DNA of 64,000 nucleotides from Thiotrichaceae bacterium (GTDB lineage: Bacteria; Pseudomonadota; Gammaproteobacteria; SZUA-140): positions 62,001-126,000 of the forward strand of contig NVTY02000076.1 of the NCBI GenBank assembly GCA_002401765.2, in the 5' to 3' direction. Positions 1 to 7,722 of the stretch are shown in pieces. The position numbers were made by a program, and so were the translations under genes. Numbering within the stretch: position 1 is the first letter of the stretch; each line of letters opens with the position of its first letter. Below the pieces are notes generated by a model. That model worked only from the letters and a program-made list of their open reading frames with translations, did not search any database and was not told the origin of the DNA.

Positions 1-2
1 AT

Positions 3-299
3 GGTGTGATGGACATGGTGGGTAACGTGAGCGAATGGACGGCTGATGATTTTACTGCATATACTGGTAGTGCAGCACCTGCGAACTTATTTAAAGCCAA
101 AAGGGCTAAAGAGCCGCGCCTCGGGCCTGCTAAAGCGATGAAAATGGCGGAGTTTGTAGAGACGGATCTGCCATATAAAGTATTGCGTGGTGGTTCTTGG
201 AAGAGCGACCCGTTCTCGACTGCTACCTATCATCGAAATTATGCATGGCCGAATTTTGCATCTGATTTTTTTGGTTTTCGATGTGCGCAAACACCGTAA
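3..299 (+). CDS. FGE-sulfatase/SUMF1-domain protein, C-terminal part (cut by window edge)
   Basis: Only the C-terminal 98 or so residues are present; the reading frame is open to the left edge. The visible part has the signature end of the formylglycine-generating-enzyme (SUMF1) fold: DMVGNVSEWT near its start, LRGGSW in the middle and FGFRCA just before the stop. Family members either oxidise a cysteine in sulfatases or, more often in bacteria, are non-catalytic relatives. NirV beside nitrite reductase genes is one such relative. Catalytic cysteines cannot be judged because the rest of the protein is missing. The next gene starts 15 bases downstream on the same strand, so it may share an operon with the two small membrane proteins. 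The specific function is unknown. Confidence 0.8.
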   Translation, partial: GVMDMVGNVSEWTADDFTAYTGSAAPANLFKAKRAKEPRLGPAKAMKMAEFVETDLPYKVLRGGSWKSDPFSTATYHRNYAWPNFASDFFGFRCAQTP

Positions 300-314
300 T
301 TTACAGGCCTTACT

Positions 315-587
315 ATGAAACGCATTATATCTACATTACTTATTGGTGGTCTGGTGACAGCCCCTGCAGTATGTCTGGCGGCGGATAGTTATCGCTGGTT
401 GCATGTGACGATCGATACACCCTGGATGATCTTTCTTTTTCTACTGCCTATGGTATTAATCCCGGCAATTCTGATGGCGGTTCTATATTGGAAATTTGCA
501 GGTACGACACCAGAGTCACGTGAAAAAGAAGCGGCTGAATTAGCCGCCTCTAAGCCCCGAGTACGCAAGAGTGAGTCGACTGATTAA
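315..587 (+). CDS. Small membrane protein with signal sequence, unknown function (90 aa)
   Basis: I do not recognise a named family. Residues 1-22 look like a cleavable signal peptide ending in CLAA. A single strong membrane segment follows (about residues 35-60, from WMIFLFLLPMV to AVLYW), then a charged Lys/Arg/Glu-rich tail predicted to face the cytoplasm. Its stop codon overlaps the start of the next gene (TAATG), so the two are almost certainly translated together. It starts 15 bases after the SUMF1-like gene. The size and layout resemble accessory subunits of membrane redox complexes, and a ccoG gene lies nearby, but this is inference only. Confidence 0.6.
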   Translation: MKRIISTLLIGGLVTAPAVCLAADSYRWLHVTIDTPWMIFLFLLPMVLIPAILMAVLYWKFAGTTPESREKEAAELAASKPRVRKSESTD

Positions 588-967
588 TGAAGTTATTATC
601 TAAAATTTCAATGCTGTTCGTTCTACTGACTACGATTATGTTGTCGAGTGTAAGTACAGCTGTATTTGCTGCTGATGATGAGGTCGATGTTAATAGCGCT
701 CACGCTGTATTAGCGCCTTTTATTGAAAAAGAAGTCGTGCTAGGTGACGCGGTTATGATTGAAGACAAGCAAAAACATGAAGTCCTGTTTTACATGGGGG
801 TGCTATTGCTGATATTGATCGTGACGACAGCTGTGATTGGTCTGCGGATGGCACTATTTGGTAAAAAATTATTTGTGCAACATATGATTAGTGCTGGTTT
901 TACCGTGTTTCTGGCATTTGCACATGCGGTAACAGCAATCGTCTGGTTTTTTCCCTTTACGCTATAA
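587..967 (+). CDS. Histidine-containing membrane protein, unknown function (126 aa)
   Basis: No family recognised. It has an N-terminal signal-like segment (residues about 8-28), a short acidic extracytoplasmic stretch, then two membrane helices at about residues 65-85 and 100-122. Histidines sit at the helix ends: KHEVLF before the first, VQHM before the second and FAHAV within the second. This spacing could bind heme, but that is inference. The start codon shares one base with the stop of the preceding membrane protein, indicating a two-gene unit. The 128 bases after it show no gene before the large membrane methyltransferase-like protein. Confidence 0.6.
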   Translation: MKLLSKISMLFVLLTTIMLSSVSTAVFAADDEVDVNSAHAVLAPFIEKEVVLGDAVMIEDKQKHEVLFYMGVLLLILIVTTAVIGLRMALFGKKLFVQHMISAGFTVFLAFAHAVTAIVWFFPFTL

Positions 968-1095
968 ATCTTGCTACGCCTTTATGCCGTGGTTGATGTT
1001 TCCCTGTACTCGCTGATACCCTAAGTTGCTTGCTCTGGCCCTTTGTGATTAGAGCTTTGCAGTGATAATCGTATAAAGGATAAGCGGGGCGGACT

Positions 1096-3723
1096 TTGTT
1101 GTATTCTATCCAAAAAAGAAGCGCGTTGTGGGCGTGGTCGCTGGCAATTGTCTATGCCATGTCTGGTATGGCGGCACTCTCGTATGAGGTGTTATGGGCG
1201 CGCATGCTGTCACTACAATTTGGCGTCAGTATCTTTGGCATTGTCATCACCGTCTCTGCGTTCATGGCGGGGTTGGGTGGTGGTAGTCTGCTGGGCGCAC
1301 GATTCGTGCCGTCATTACGTAACCCACTTTTAATCCTTGCACTGCTGGAAGTAGCGGTGGCGTTGTTTGCGTGGTTTACACCGCAGCTTTTTCAGTCGCT
1401 TGATTTATGGGGTAGCACGAGTGCTGAGGGCGGTGGCTTGTTGCAGTGGTATGCACTGCAAGGGGCTGTTGTCTTTGTTGTTTTATTTATTCCAGCATTT
1501 GCACTAGGTCTTGGATTCCCGATGGTGTTATCGATGGTCTCAGATAGTGATGTTTCGCTGAGTAAGGTCTATGCGCTGAATACACTGGGTGGCGCGCTTG
1601 GCGCGCTTTTACCACTAGGGTTATTACCGTTATTTGGTTGGACAGTTTCGATTCGTCTTGTGGCTATACTGGGATTTACGGTTGCGCTGATGATGTTTCT
1701 ACTTTCTCGCGGTACCAAAGCAGTACCATGTGTGGATGTTGGGCGGCAGGCCAGCACTCAATGGTTAGCGCCTCGCTACCTGTTGGCATATGCTGGCATT
1801 GGTGCTGCAGCGTTAGCCCTTCAAGTGGCCTGGACCCGCCTCTTTGGTATGATTCTGTTGCGAACGGAATATGTGCTGGCGGTAATGTTGGCGATATTTC
1901 TGCTGGGCATCGCATGGGGTAGCGCGCTGGTGCGACGACGACCCTCATCAAAGTGGCTGTCGCTATTACCCGCGATAGCCGCAATATTTGCGCTGATGAG
2001 CCTATGGGGCTTGCCTTATCTTGCTGCATGGGCAGAGCATGCGCAGTATCCATCGTTGTTTGATGCACTGTGGCAGCAATCACTTATGTTAGCGCTACTG
2101 ACACTCCCGGTAACATTGGCATTAGGGGCGTGGTTACCGTTGCTGGCTGCGTATCATCAGTCGAATGAAACCGCTCAAAATCGGGCGATAGGCGCTCAGT
2201 TATACGGCGCAAATTCTATCGGCGCAGCATTGGGTGCGATGGCAACGGGGTTTGTTTTACTACCGCTTATTGGTGCGCCTGCAACCATTATACTGGCGGC
2301 TGTGATGTTGTTTGTCTGTGGCATGATCTGGGCTCAATCAAGCAGGCTTTGGCTGGTAGGGTTAGCATTGATTGCGTTGGCTATGCCAGTGATTCATTTA
2401 CCCGCCGTTAATGTATTATTGCCACAAACACAGGCTGACACTGAAGATCTTTATCGGCATGAAGATGCGCTCTCTATTACGCATGTGATTGAGCGTAAGG
2501 ATGGACAGCGATTATTGCTCGGTGACCTACAGCGGATGGATGCCTCGTCTGATCCCGCTGCGGTGGTGGCGCAGATGAACCAGGCGCGCCTACCATTATT
2601 ACTGCACCCAGCACCATCATCGGTACTCTTTCTTGGCATTGGCACCGGTATTTCAGCCGCGGGTTCACTGTCATACCCTGATTTAGTACGCACTGGAGTG
2701 GAGTTGTCTCAAGGGGCGATCACCGCTGCGCGCGAGTTGTTTGAAGCGGTTAATGGCGGGGTCATGCAGCAGATGACCATTGTGCGAGATGATGCGCGTC
2801 GTTTTCTGCGTGTTAATGATGGCCAATATGATGTCATTATTGGCGATCTATTTCATCCTGATCTTGTCGGGCGCAGCGCTCTGCTGTCAGTGCAGCAATT
2901 TGAGCGTGCCAGCCAACGTCTAAATGATGGCGGTCTATTTGTACAGTGGCTGGCACTGAATCAGTTTGATGCACGCTCACTGAGTATTGTGCTGCGTAGC
3001 TTTGCTCAGGTTTTTCCCCAGGCGATGCTGTTTATCGATGGTTTCAGGGTTGGACTGGTGGGGCCAAAAGATGAGTTTGGTGGCGCGCCCGCAGTATTGG
3101 CCAACTTGAACCGGCTCAGTGCAGTGCAGCGCTCGGCAGTGACTGGCGGAGAGGGTGGTTGGACCTGGTTGGGGCGTTTCTGGGGACCGATTAACGAAGG
3201 GCAGGGGCTTGTTCAGGAAGAATGGGCACCGCAGCTGGAATATGCACTACCCCGCTTACGCTTTAGCGATGGTAGTGCCTTACCGCAGTTGCTCGCATCC
3301 TTGCTGAATCAGCGCCCACCACTGGACGAAGCGATGGCATTGCTACAGATTACAGATGATCAGCGAGTGGCATTTGAGCGTAGTTATATGGCGACAGGGC
3401 TAGCGGTGCAGGGCTGGCTGGCATCGCTCCAGGGGGATTCAAGCGAAGCGCAGCGTTTAATGCGCTTTGCCTATGAGGCCAATCCTGAGGACCGCTGGCT
3501 CGGTTTCGATTTGGCTGATGCAATGTGGCTGAGCTTTTCCGAAATGATGGTGCGAGGCAGAGATGAGCGCCAGTCATTATTGGCTATTTTACAGGTGCGC
3601 GCTGACCACGAGATGGCATTGAAGGCGATGTGGCAGCTGGAGTTGCGAGAAGGTAATTTGTCGCAGGCTGAGGAGTATCGAATGAAAATTAAGGTGATTA
3701 GCCCGCTAGGGCATGATATTTAG
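1096..3723 (+). CDS. Multi-pass membrane protein fused to spermidine-synthase-like domain
   Basis: 875 residues. The N-terminal half has many hydrophobic helices of the fused-spermidine-synthase/MFS-like type, beginning with MSGMAALSYEVLWAR. From about residue 510 there is a Rossmann-type aminopropyl/methyltransferase-like domain with FLGIGTGISAAG (SAM-binding loop), an acidic VELS strand end, and DVIIGDLFHP. A roughly 150-residue helical C-terminal tail follows, perhaps repeat-like. Proteins of this architecture are widespread but their substrate is generally unknown, and polyamine synthesis should not be assumed. The start is non-ATG: TTG at 1096 preceded by a GGGGCGGA stretch. An ATG at 1159 would cut into the first helix. 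A short GCCTTT/AAAGGC hairpin follows the stop. Confidence 0.7.
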   Translation: MLYSIQKRSALWAWSLAIVYAMSGMAALSYEVLWARMLSLQFGVSIFGIVITVSAFMAGLGGGSLLGARFVPSLRNPLLILALLEVAVALFAWFTPQLFQSLDLWGSTSAEGGGLLQWYALQGAVVFVVLFIPAFALGLGFPMVLSMVSDSDVSLSKVYALNTLGGALGALLPLGLLPLFGWTVSIRLVAILGFTVALMMFLLSRGTKAVPCVDVGRQASTQWLAPRYLLAYAGIGAAALALQVAWTRLFGMILLRTEYVLAVMLAIFLLGIAWGSALVRRRPSSKWLSLLPAIAAIFALMSLWGLPYLAAWAEHAQYPSLFDALWQQSLMLALLTLPVTLALGAWLPLLAAYHQSNETAQNRAIGAQLYGANSIGAALGAMATGFVLLPLIGAPATIILAAVMLFVCGMIWAQSSRLWLVGLALIALAMPVIHLPAVNVLLPQTQADTEDLYRHEDALSITHVIERKDGQRLLLGDLQRMDASSDPAAVVAQMNQARLPLLLHPAPSSVLFLGIGTGISAAGSLSYPDLVRTGVELSQGAITAARELFEAVNGGVMQQMTIVRDDARRFLRVNDGQYDVIIGDLFHPDLVGRSALLSVQQFERASQRLNDGGLFVQWLALNQFDARSLSIVLRSFAQVFPQAMLFIDGFRVGLVGPKDEFGGAPAVLANLNRLSAVQRSAVTGGEGGWTWLGRFWGPINEGQGLVQEEWAPQLEYALPRLRFSDGSALPQLLASLLNQRPPLDEAMALLQITDDQRVAFERSYMATGLAVQGWLASLQGDSSEAQRLMRFAYEANPEDRWLGFDLADAMWLSFSEMMVRGRDERQSLLAILQVRADHEMALKAMWQLELREGNLSQAEEYRMKIKVISPLGHDI

Positions 3724-3773
3724 ATTTAGTGAGGCCTTTCTTTGAGCAAAGGCTTCTTCGTGAATTTGAGGCG

Positions 3774-3797
3774 AAAAAAAACCCGGTATTACCGGGT
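3774..3797 (-). terminator. Rho-independent terminator of the 42-aa membrane protein
   Basis: Read on the minus strand this is a perfect 8-bp GC-rich stem (ACCCGGTA / TACCGGGT) followed by seven T residues, a classical intrinsic terminator. It lies 28 bases past the stop of the small minus-strand gene at 3825-3953. On the plus strand the same stem is preceded by A residues and followed by a mixed T-rich stretch, so it may also stop transcription from the gene ending at 3723. Confidence 0.85.
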
Positions 3798-3824
3798 ATT
3801 TTCTTATCCGTTGTCGAAAAAGGC

Positions 3825-3953
3825 TTATTGGCCTTCACCGCGACGCTTGATAACATCTCTGAATGCAGTATCAGAAACTAGATATGAACCAACGATCAGA
3901 AATAAAAACACACCCACTGGAATTAAAATATTTACACCAATTTGCTCAATCAT
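3825..3953 (-). CDS. 42-residue single-pass membrane protein, unknown function
   Basis: The frame starts at ATG 3953 with a strong Shine-Dalgarno (AGGAGAGGGG) just upstream and ends at TAA 3825. The product begins MIEQIGVNILIPVG, has one membrane helix (about residues 8-26, rich in Ile, Val, Leu and Phe) and ends in a basic tail, IKRRGEGQ. An intrinsic terminator lies directly downstream. A good ribosome-binding site, a plausible membrane protein and a dedicated terminator together argue for a real expressed gene. It diverges from ccoG, with 267 bases between the starts. It could be a small oxidase subunit of the CcoQ/CcoS size class, but it has no clear sequence match to either that I can see. 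Confidence 0.65.
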   Translation of the reverse strand: MIEQIGVNILIPVGVFLFLIVGSYLVSDTAFRDVIKRRGEGQ

Positions 3954-4220
3954 AGCCCCTCTCCTCTAAAATATCTTGTTGTTGCCTGGCCTGATGTCCC
4001 CGCATTGGGCTAGACCGAACGTCACTATATCCAATTCATGATCAAAACTCAATAGCGTATATCGATTAAGAATGCGGGGTGCTACGTGATGGTGATGGTG
4101 ATGGTGAGAAAGTGGCCGCTTAAAAGCGCAGCGATTAAGTCGAATGCTAAATAGTCACCTGAGGGCTAAAACCACTGGGTGATGTGGTAAGCTGGATGGT
4201 CACGAGGAATATAATTTATT

Positions 4221-5534
4221 ATGAATACCAACGACGCTTTGAGTAAAATCCCGGTTGTTTCCATGGGGGCAAAAAAAGCAAGCCCGCAGCAAGGGCTTTA
4301 CTGGAAAAATCGCTTAGTGCGATACGGTTTTATGGTATTGCTGATTCTGGTGCCCATACTCGGTATTTTTCGTATCGATGTCTCATCCGGTTTTGTTATC
4401 CTCGGGCGACAAATCTGGTTTGCTGATTTCTTTTTAGTCTTTGGTTTCTGGCTGACAGCGGCTTCTCTTTTGGTAGTGACGTATTCAATGCTAGGCACCG
4501 TTTTTTGTGGCTGGGCATGCCCGCAGAATACCTTTTCTAATTGGGCTAATAGTGTGACTGAAAAGCACCTGGGCAAACGTGCGGTCGTTGACTGGAATAA
4601 CGAAATGTCCGCACGTATTGCCAACGCTAAAAACAAATGGGGCAACTGGGTGCTACTGAGCATTAAGATGTTGTTGGTGTCGATGCTTTTAGCGCTGATC
4701 CCGATGCTTTATTTTAATCCACCAGGGGCCGTTTGGTCGTTTATCACCTTCCAGGAGGATGAGCGACTGGCGGGTTCGTTACACTGGATCTATACCGTGT
4801 TTGTCTTTATTGCGCTGGTGAATTTGGCGGTGATTCGTCACTACATGTGTCGCTACATGTGTATCTATCGCATATGGCAATACCTATTTAAAACACGTGA
4901 TACCCTCCATGTTGAATATGATGAAAGCCGTGCCAGTGAGTGTGACAAGTGTAACTACTGCGTGACCTCTTGCATGGTGAGTATCGACCCGCGCCAAACC
5001 AATACGTTTGATAGCTGTACTAATTGCGGTGAATGTATTACTGCCTGTAATTCATTACATGAGAAAAAAGAGGGTGTGGGGCTATTGAACTTTAAGTTTG
5101 GTAGACGAAAAAACCGCACAATTGCAGATACTGCAAAGATGACGAGTGGTAAGCAGCGAGCGATTTTGGTTGCCCCCGTTTTTTTGCTGGGCTTTAGTCT
5201 ATTTGTGTGGGGGCTATGGTCGTATCAGCCTTATCAGTTAACGGTTTATCGTGCTGAGATCCTGCATGGCCAGCAGGTCTCTAATTATCGTGTGAATATT
5301 GCCAATAAGATTTATGAGAAAAAGTCGTTGACGATTGAAGTTGAAGGCTTGGCTGCATCGATGTATTCATTAGAAGCTGAAAATGTCACGTTTGAGTCTG
5401 CTGGGCGCCTAGATGTCAATTTGAAACTTAGCGACGCTTTGCCAAAAGGGTTGATAACATTTATTGTACGGGTGACGGCTGATGATGGCTGGACCGCGCA
5501 TTACCGAATACAGCATTTAGTGGATCGGGGGTAA
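4221..5534 (+). CDS. ccoG: CcoG-type cytochrome oxidase accessory protein (polyferredoxin)
   Basis: 437 residues. About five membrane helices surround cytoplasmic iron-sulfur motifs. CGWACPQNTFSNW lies near residue 97. Two ferredoxin-type clusters, CDKCNYCVTSC and CTNCGECITAC, fall at about residues 240-283. The C-terminal third is an immunoglobulin-like periplasmic domain after a last helix. This order is characteristic of CcoG (also called RdxA/FixG), which in other bacteria delivers or reduces copper for cbb3 oxidase assembly. It is slightly shorter than typical homologues (about 470). The usual partners ccoNOQP and ccoH/I/S are not in the window. Instead it sits two bases upstream of an unknown membrane protein, within a set of small membrane proteins. 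Confidence 0.88.
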   Translation: MNTNDALSKIPVVSMGAKKASPQQGLYWKNRLVRYGFMVLLILVPILGIFRIDVSSGFVILGRQIWFADFFLVFGFWLTAASLLVVTYSMLGTVFCGWACPQNTFSNWANSVTEKHLGKRAVVDWNNEMSARIANAKNKWGNWVLLSIKMLLVSMLLALIPMLYFNPPGAVWSFITFQEDERLAGSLHWIYTVFVFIALVNLAVIRHYMCRYMCIYRIWQYLFKTRDTLHVEYDESRASECDKCNYCVTSCMVSIDPRQTNTFDSCTNCGECITACNSLHEKKEGVGLLNFKFGRRKNRTIADTAKMTSGKQRAILVAPVFLLGFSLFVWGLWSYQPYQLTVYRAEILHGQQVSNYRVNIANKIYEKKSLTIEVEGLAASMYSLEAENVTFESAGRLDVNLKLSDALPKGLITFIVRVTADDGWTAHYRIQHLVDRG

Positions 5535-5536
5535 CG

Positions 5537-5971
5537 ATGAATAATGATTCCAATGAGAAAGAGACGCTTGAGCCAATGGAAGAGGCTGAGTGGGGGAAGA
5601 TTGAAAATAATCAAATGGGGTATGGCAGTGAGGAAGAGCGCTATGCCAAACGTGGTCTGGAAGACTGGGAAATGGTTGAAAAAATGGAGACCTCTGAACA
5701 CCGTATCCCATACTGGTTTTTTGCTCTCTTTGGGGTGCTCTTATTAGTTGCGGTTGGTTTGACCTTTCCTTTTTGGGGCGTGCGTCCGGGTTATGAGCGT
5801 TCGTGGTTTGACTGGGGGATTCCCATTGGCGTTACTTGGTGTGTGGTCATGGCCTGTATTATCTACTATATGGTGGATTATCGTCATCGAGACAGTGATG
5901 CAAAGGCTGACCTGGCACGTAAAGAAGCTGAGTTAGATAGTCTATTGCGTAATGACAAAAAAAACCTGTAG
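5537..5971 (+). CDS. Two-helix membrane protein downstream of ccoG, unknown function
   Basis: 144 residues; start ATG at 5537, two bases after the ccoG stop, so certainly co-transcribed with it. The first 55 residues are very acidic and hydrophilic, containing a run of Glu and Lys. Two membrane helices follow, at about residues 57-77 (WFFALFGVLLLVAVGLTF) and 90-112, separated by a short aromatic loop FWGVRPGYERSWFDWG. A charged, probably coiled tail ends the protein. I recognise no family. By position it is likely an accessory or structural part of whatever membrane complex CcoG serves here. A 59-bp hairpin begins eight bases after its stop. Confidence 0.65.
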   Translation: MNNDSNEKETLEPMEEAEWGKIENNQMGYGSEEERYAKRGLEDWEMVEKMETSEHRIPYWFFALFGVLLLVAVGLTFPFWGVRPGYERSWFDWGIPIGVTWCVVMACIIYYMVDYRHRDSDAKADLARKEAELDSLLRNDKKNL

Positions 5972-5978
5972 TTAGATT

Positions 5979-6037
5979 GTAACGGCTCAAGGTTGGCGCT
6001 GAAATGCGCCATTTCAGCGCCAACCCTGAGCCGTTAC
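5979..6037. repeat. 59-bp near-perfect inverted repeat (28-bp arms, 3-base loop)
   Basis: Arms 5979-6006 and 6010-6037 are reverse complements apart from one position (A at 5990), separated by CGC. The outer part reads GTAACGGCTCA and the inner part GGCGCTGAAATG. In a minus-strand RNA the mismatch becomes a G-U wobble, so pairing would be complete. No T-run follows on either strand, so it is not a standard intrinsic terminator. Candidates are a REP-like extragenic palindrome, an mRNA 3'-end stabiliser for the ccoG transcript, or a protein-binding site. No second copy was noticed in the window. Confidence 0.85.
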
Positions 6038-6102
6038 GAGCAGTTTTGACTACTCGCTGAGTAGTTCGTTAGATTTAACTTAAGTCAACTCAGAGAAGAG
6101 AT

Positions 6103-6540
6103 ATGTTCGTCAGTGTGAAAAAACGGATGATGAAAACCGCTAGTCTGTTGCTGGTACTGCCGCTATTGTTAGTCGGCTGTGTGGGGGGGGAGAATACAAT
6201 GGCATTGCCCACTAAAAAATGGGACGATATCCATATAACGGTACAGACGCGCCCGCCCAAGGTAAAGGCGGGAATGGTCGAGTTTATGGTGCTGGCTGCG
6301 ATTAAAGGGCGTAAACCAGAAAATGAACTGGTTGTCTCGCTGCGTATGGAGGGTTCCAAGAAGTGGAATCAGGCGATTCAGGATGGCTTTCTTGGCGTCT
6401 ACCGACGCGTCGTTCTGGTGCGCGACCCGACTAAAGATGTGTTAGCAGTAAGATTAAGAGTTAAAAAATCAGATAAAGAGAAAATACTCTATTTCCCGCT
6501 ATCGCAGCAGCAGTTAGCGCTTGAGGCGGCTACTCAGTAG
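6103..6540 (+). CDS. Putative lipoprotein, unknown function (145 aa)
   Basis: The N-terminus is a lipoprotein signal: basic MFVSVKKRMMK, a leucine-rich core, then the lipobox LVGC with the lipidated cysteine at about residue 26. The mature part (about 120 residues) looks like a beta-rich domain with segments VQTRPPKVKAGMVEFMV and VLAVRLRVKK and no catalytic motif I recognise. The start at 6103 is favoured by AGAGAAGAG just upstream; the ATGs at 6127 and 6130 have no ribosome-binding site. It lies 131 bases after the membrane protein at 5537-5971, beyond the hairpin, and converges with the minus-strand gene ending at 6569. Confidence 0.65.
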   Translation: MFVSVKKRMMKTASLLLVLPLLLVGCVGGENTMALPTKKWDDIHITVQTRPPKVKAGMVEFMVLAAIKGRKPENELVVSLRMEGSKKWNQAIQDGFLGVYRRVVLVRDPTKDVLAVRLRVKKSDKEKILYFPLSQQQLALEAATQ

Positions 6541-6568
6541 CGTTGGCAAGGGGCCTTCAGGGTGGGCG

Positions 6569-7069
6569 TTATTTTCGCTTGAGCCCAGGCGCATCGATCC
6601 AATGGCGTAACAGCATGATCCTGTCATTGCCGGCTGTTTTCATGCAGCTAGGGCAGTTTAGGTGGCAGATGTAGAGCTCTTTGGGACGCTTGCCTGATTC
6701 AATCAGGCCAATCGACATCTCACGTACCGCTACCTGTACGGTACTCATGTTGCCTTTGTGAATCTGTACCCGCAGGTTAAATGGGCTTGGCAAATAACTA
6801 ATGCGGCGTGATGCTGAGCGGCTATGCATCAGCAGGCGGATACGTTTGCCGCGGAACATGCCGGAGCGGGTGAGTGACAGCCCTGGCCACTTCTCTTCTA
6901 GTTCGAGGTTTTCAATCTCTGTCTGTTGGCGTTTTGCGTACAGCTCATAGGCGATCGGCATGTGTAAAAAGCATGAGGTCGGCATGGTGTGAATGCACTG
7001 GCCCGCCAGATCGATATCCTGATTGTGCCACTCAGGAGTTTCACTGGGGCAGCCGCATTCACGAATCAT
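6569..7069 (-). CDS. Conserved-looking protein with Cys/His motifs, coupled to mini oxidase subunit
   Basis: 166 residues, soluble. I do not recognise a family. The N-terminus has CGC (residues 5-7) and a further Cys with His residues (QCIHTMPTSCFLH). The C-terminal third has CHLNCPSCMKTAGNDR, a CxxxCxxC-type pattern that could bind a metal or Fe-S cluster. The start ATG overlaps the stop of the upstream membrane protein by the 4-base ATGA, so the two are translationally coupled. This makes it a likely partner or maturation factor of that protein. No membrane segment or signal peptide is evident. Function is inferred from context only. Confidence 0.6.
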   Translation of the reverse strand: MIRECGCPSETPEWHNQDIDLAGQCIHTMPTSCFLHMPIAYELYAKRQQTEIENLELEEKWPGLSLTRSGMFRGKRIRLLMHSRSASRRISYLPSPFNLRVQIHKGNMSTVQVAVREMSIGLIESGKRPKELYICHLNCPSCMKTAGNDRIMLLRHWIDAPGLKRK

Positions 7070-7593
7070 GGCTTTTTATAGGCCTTTTTAATGGTGGCAA
7101 AGACATTGAAAAAAAACACCCAGAATCCAACGCCCATAATAGACGCGATGGACGCGATGACGGGTTTGTACAGCTGGTGCATTTCATCCATTCCTTCCAG
7201 GTCACCAGCGAGTAACAGGTTACCCTCGAGAGTGCCGAAGGTCATCAGTGTGGTGTAAAAACCGAGTAGCCCAATGGCTGTCCACCAGAATGTATGGAAT
7301 ACCAGGCGGCGGGACCAGAGGGCGACACCGGTAATCTTGGGCAGCATATAATAGGTCGCGGCCATGCAGAGGGTGACCACGCCGCCAACTAGATTCATGT
7401 GGGCGTGGGCAAGTGGATCAATCATATGCCCCGGGCCACCGTATGGGCTGCCAATCGAGTCTAGCCATTCACGCACCGGTGGCTGGATCTGCCATACGCC
7501 ATGGATGGTGCCGACCATTAAACAAAAGGTAGAAAAGAACAGGAACTTGATAAGATCACGGTCTTCCGGGTATGCAATTGGCGGTGTTGTCAT
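7066..7593 (-). CDS. Miniature heme-copper oxidase subunit I-like membrane protein (175 aa)
   Basis: Four or five membrane helices in 175 residues. The core HAHMNLVGGVV..YYMLPKITG matches the helix of CcoN/NorB-type subunit I that carries the paired histidines binding the high-spin and low-spin hemes, followed by the conserved Y-x-x-P-K/R-x-x-G turn. Other histidines lie in TIHGVW (first helix), VFHTFWW and EMHQLY. Full-length subunit I has 12 or more helices, so this is either a stand-alone heme protein or a reduced relative, not a simple 5' truncation. It has its own ATG and hydrophilic N-terminus, and 129 non-coding bases upstream. It is coupled by ATGA to the 166-residue protein. ccoG lies on the opposite strand nearby. 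Confidence 0.6.
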   Translation of the reverse strand: MTTPPIAYPEDRDLIKFLFFSTFCLMVGTIHGVWQIQPPVREWLDSIGSPYGGPGHMIDPLAHAHMNLVGGVVTLCMAATYYMLPKITGVALWSRRLVFHTFWWTAIGLLGFYTTLMTFGTLEGNLLLAGDLEGMDEMHQLYKPVIASIASIMGVGFWVFFFNVFATIKKAYKKP

Positions 7594-7722
7594 CTAGTGT
7601 AAATCTTTGATTATTCAATCGTTATATCTGTGCATAGGTGATTTCACCTGCCACACCTGGTATTTTTTTGAGCGCTAAGTCTATCTAATTCATGGCTGGT
7701 GCGCAATCGAAGCCGATTTCAG

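Noticed and set aside
3742-3969. 75-codon plus-strand frame
   Set aside because: It runs through the terminator and antisense to the better-supported 42-residue gene, with no ribosome-binding site.
4000-4090. FNR/ANR-like half sites (TTGAT and ATCAA) upstream of ccoG, and TTGATTATTCAA near 7610
   Set aside because: The second halves or the spacing do not fit TTGAT-N4-ATCAA.
4088-4105. Three tandem copies of GATGGT
   Set aside because: Too short to interpret; no sign of a functional repeat.
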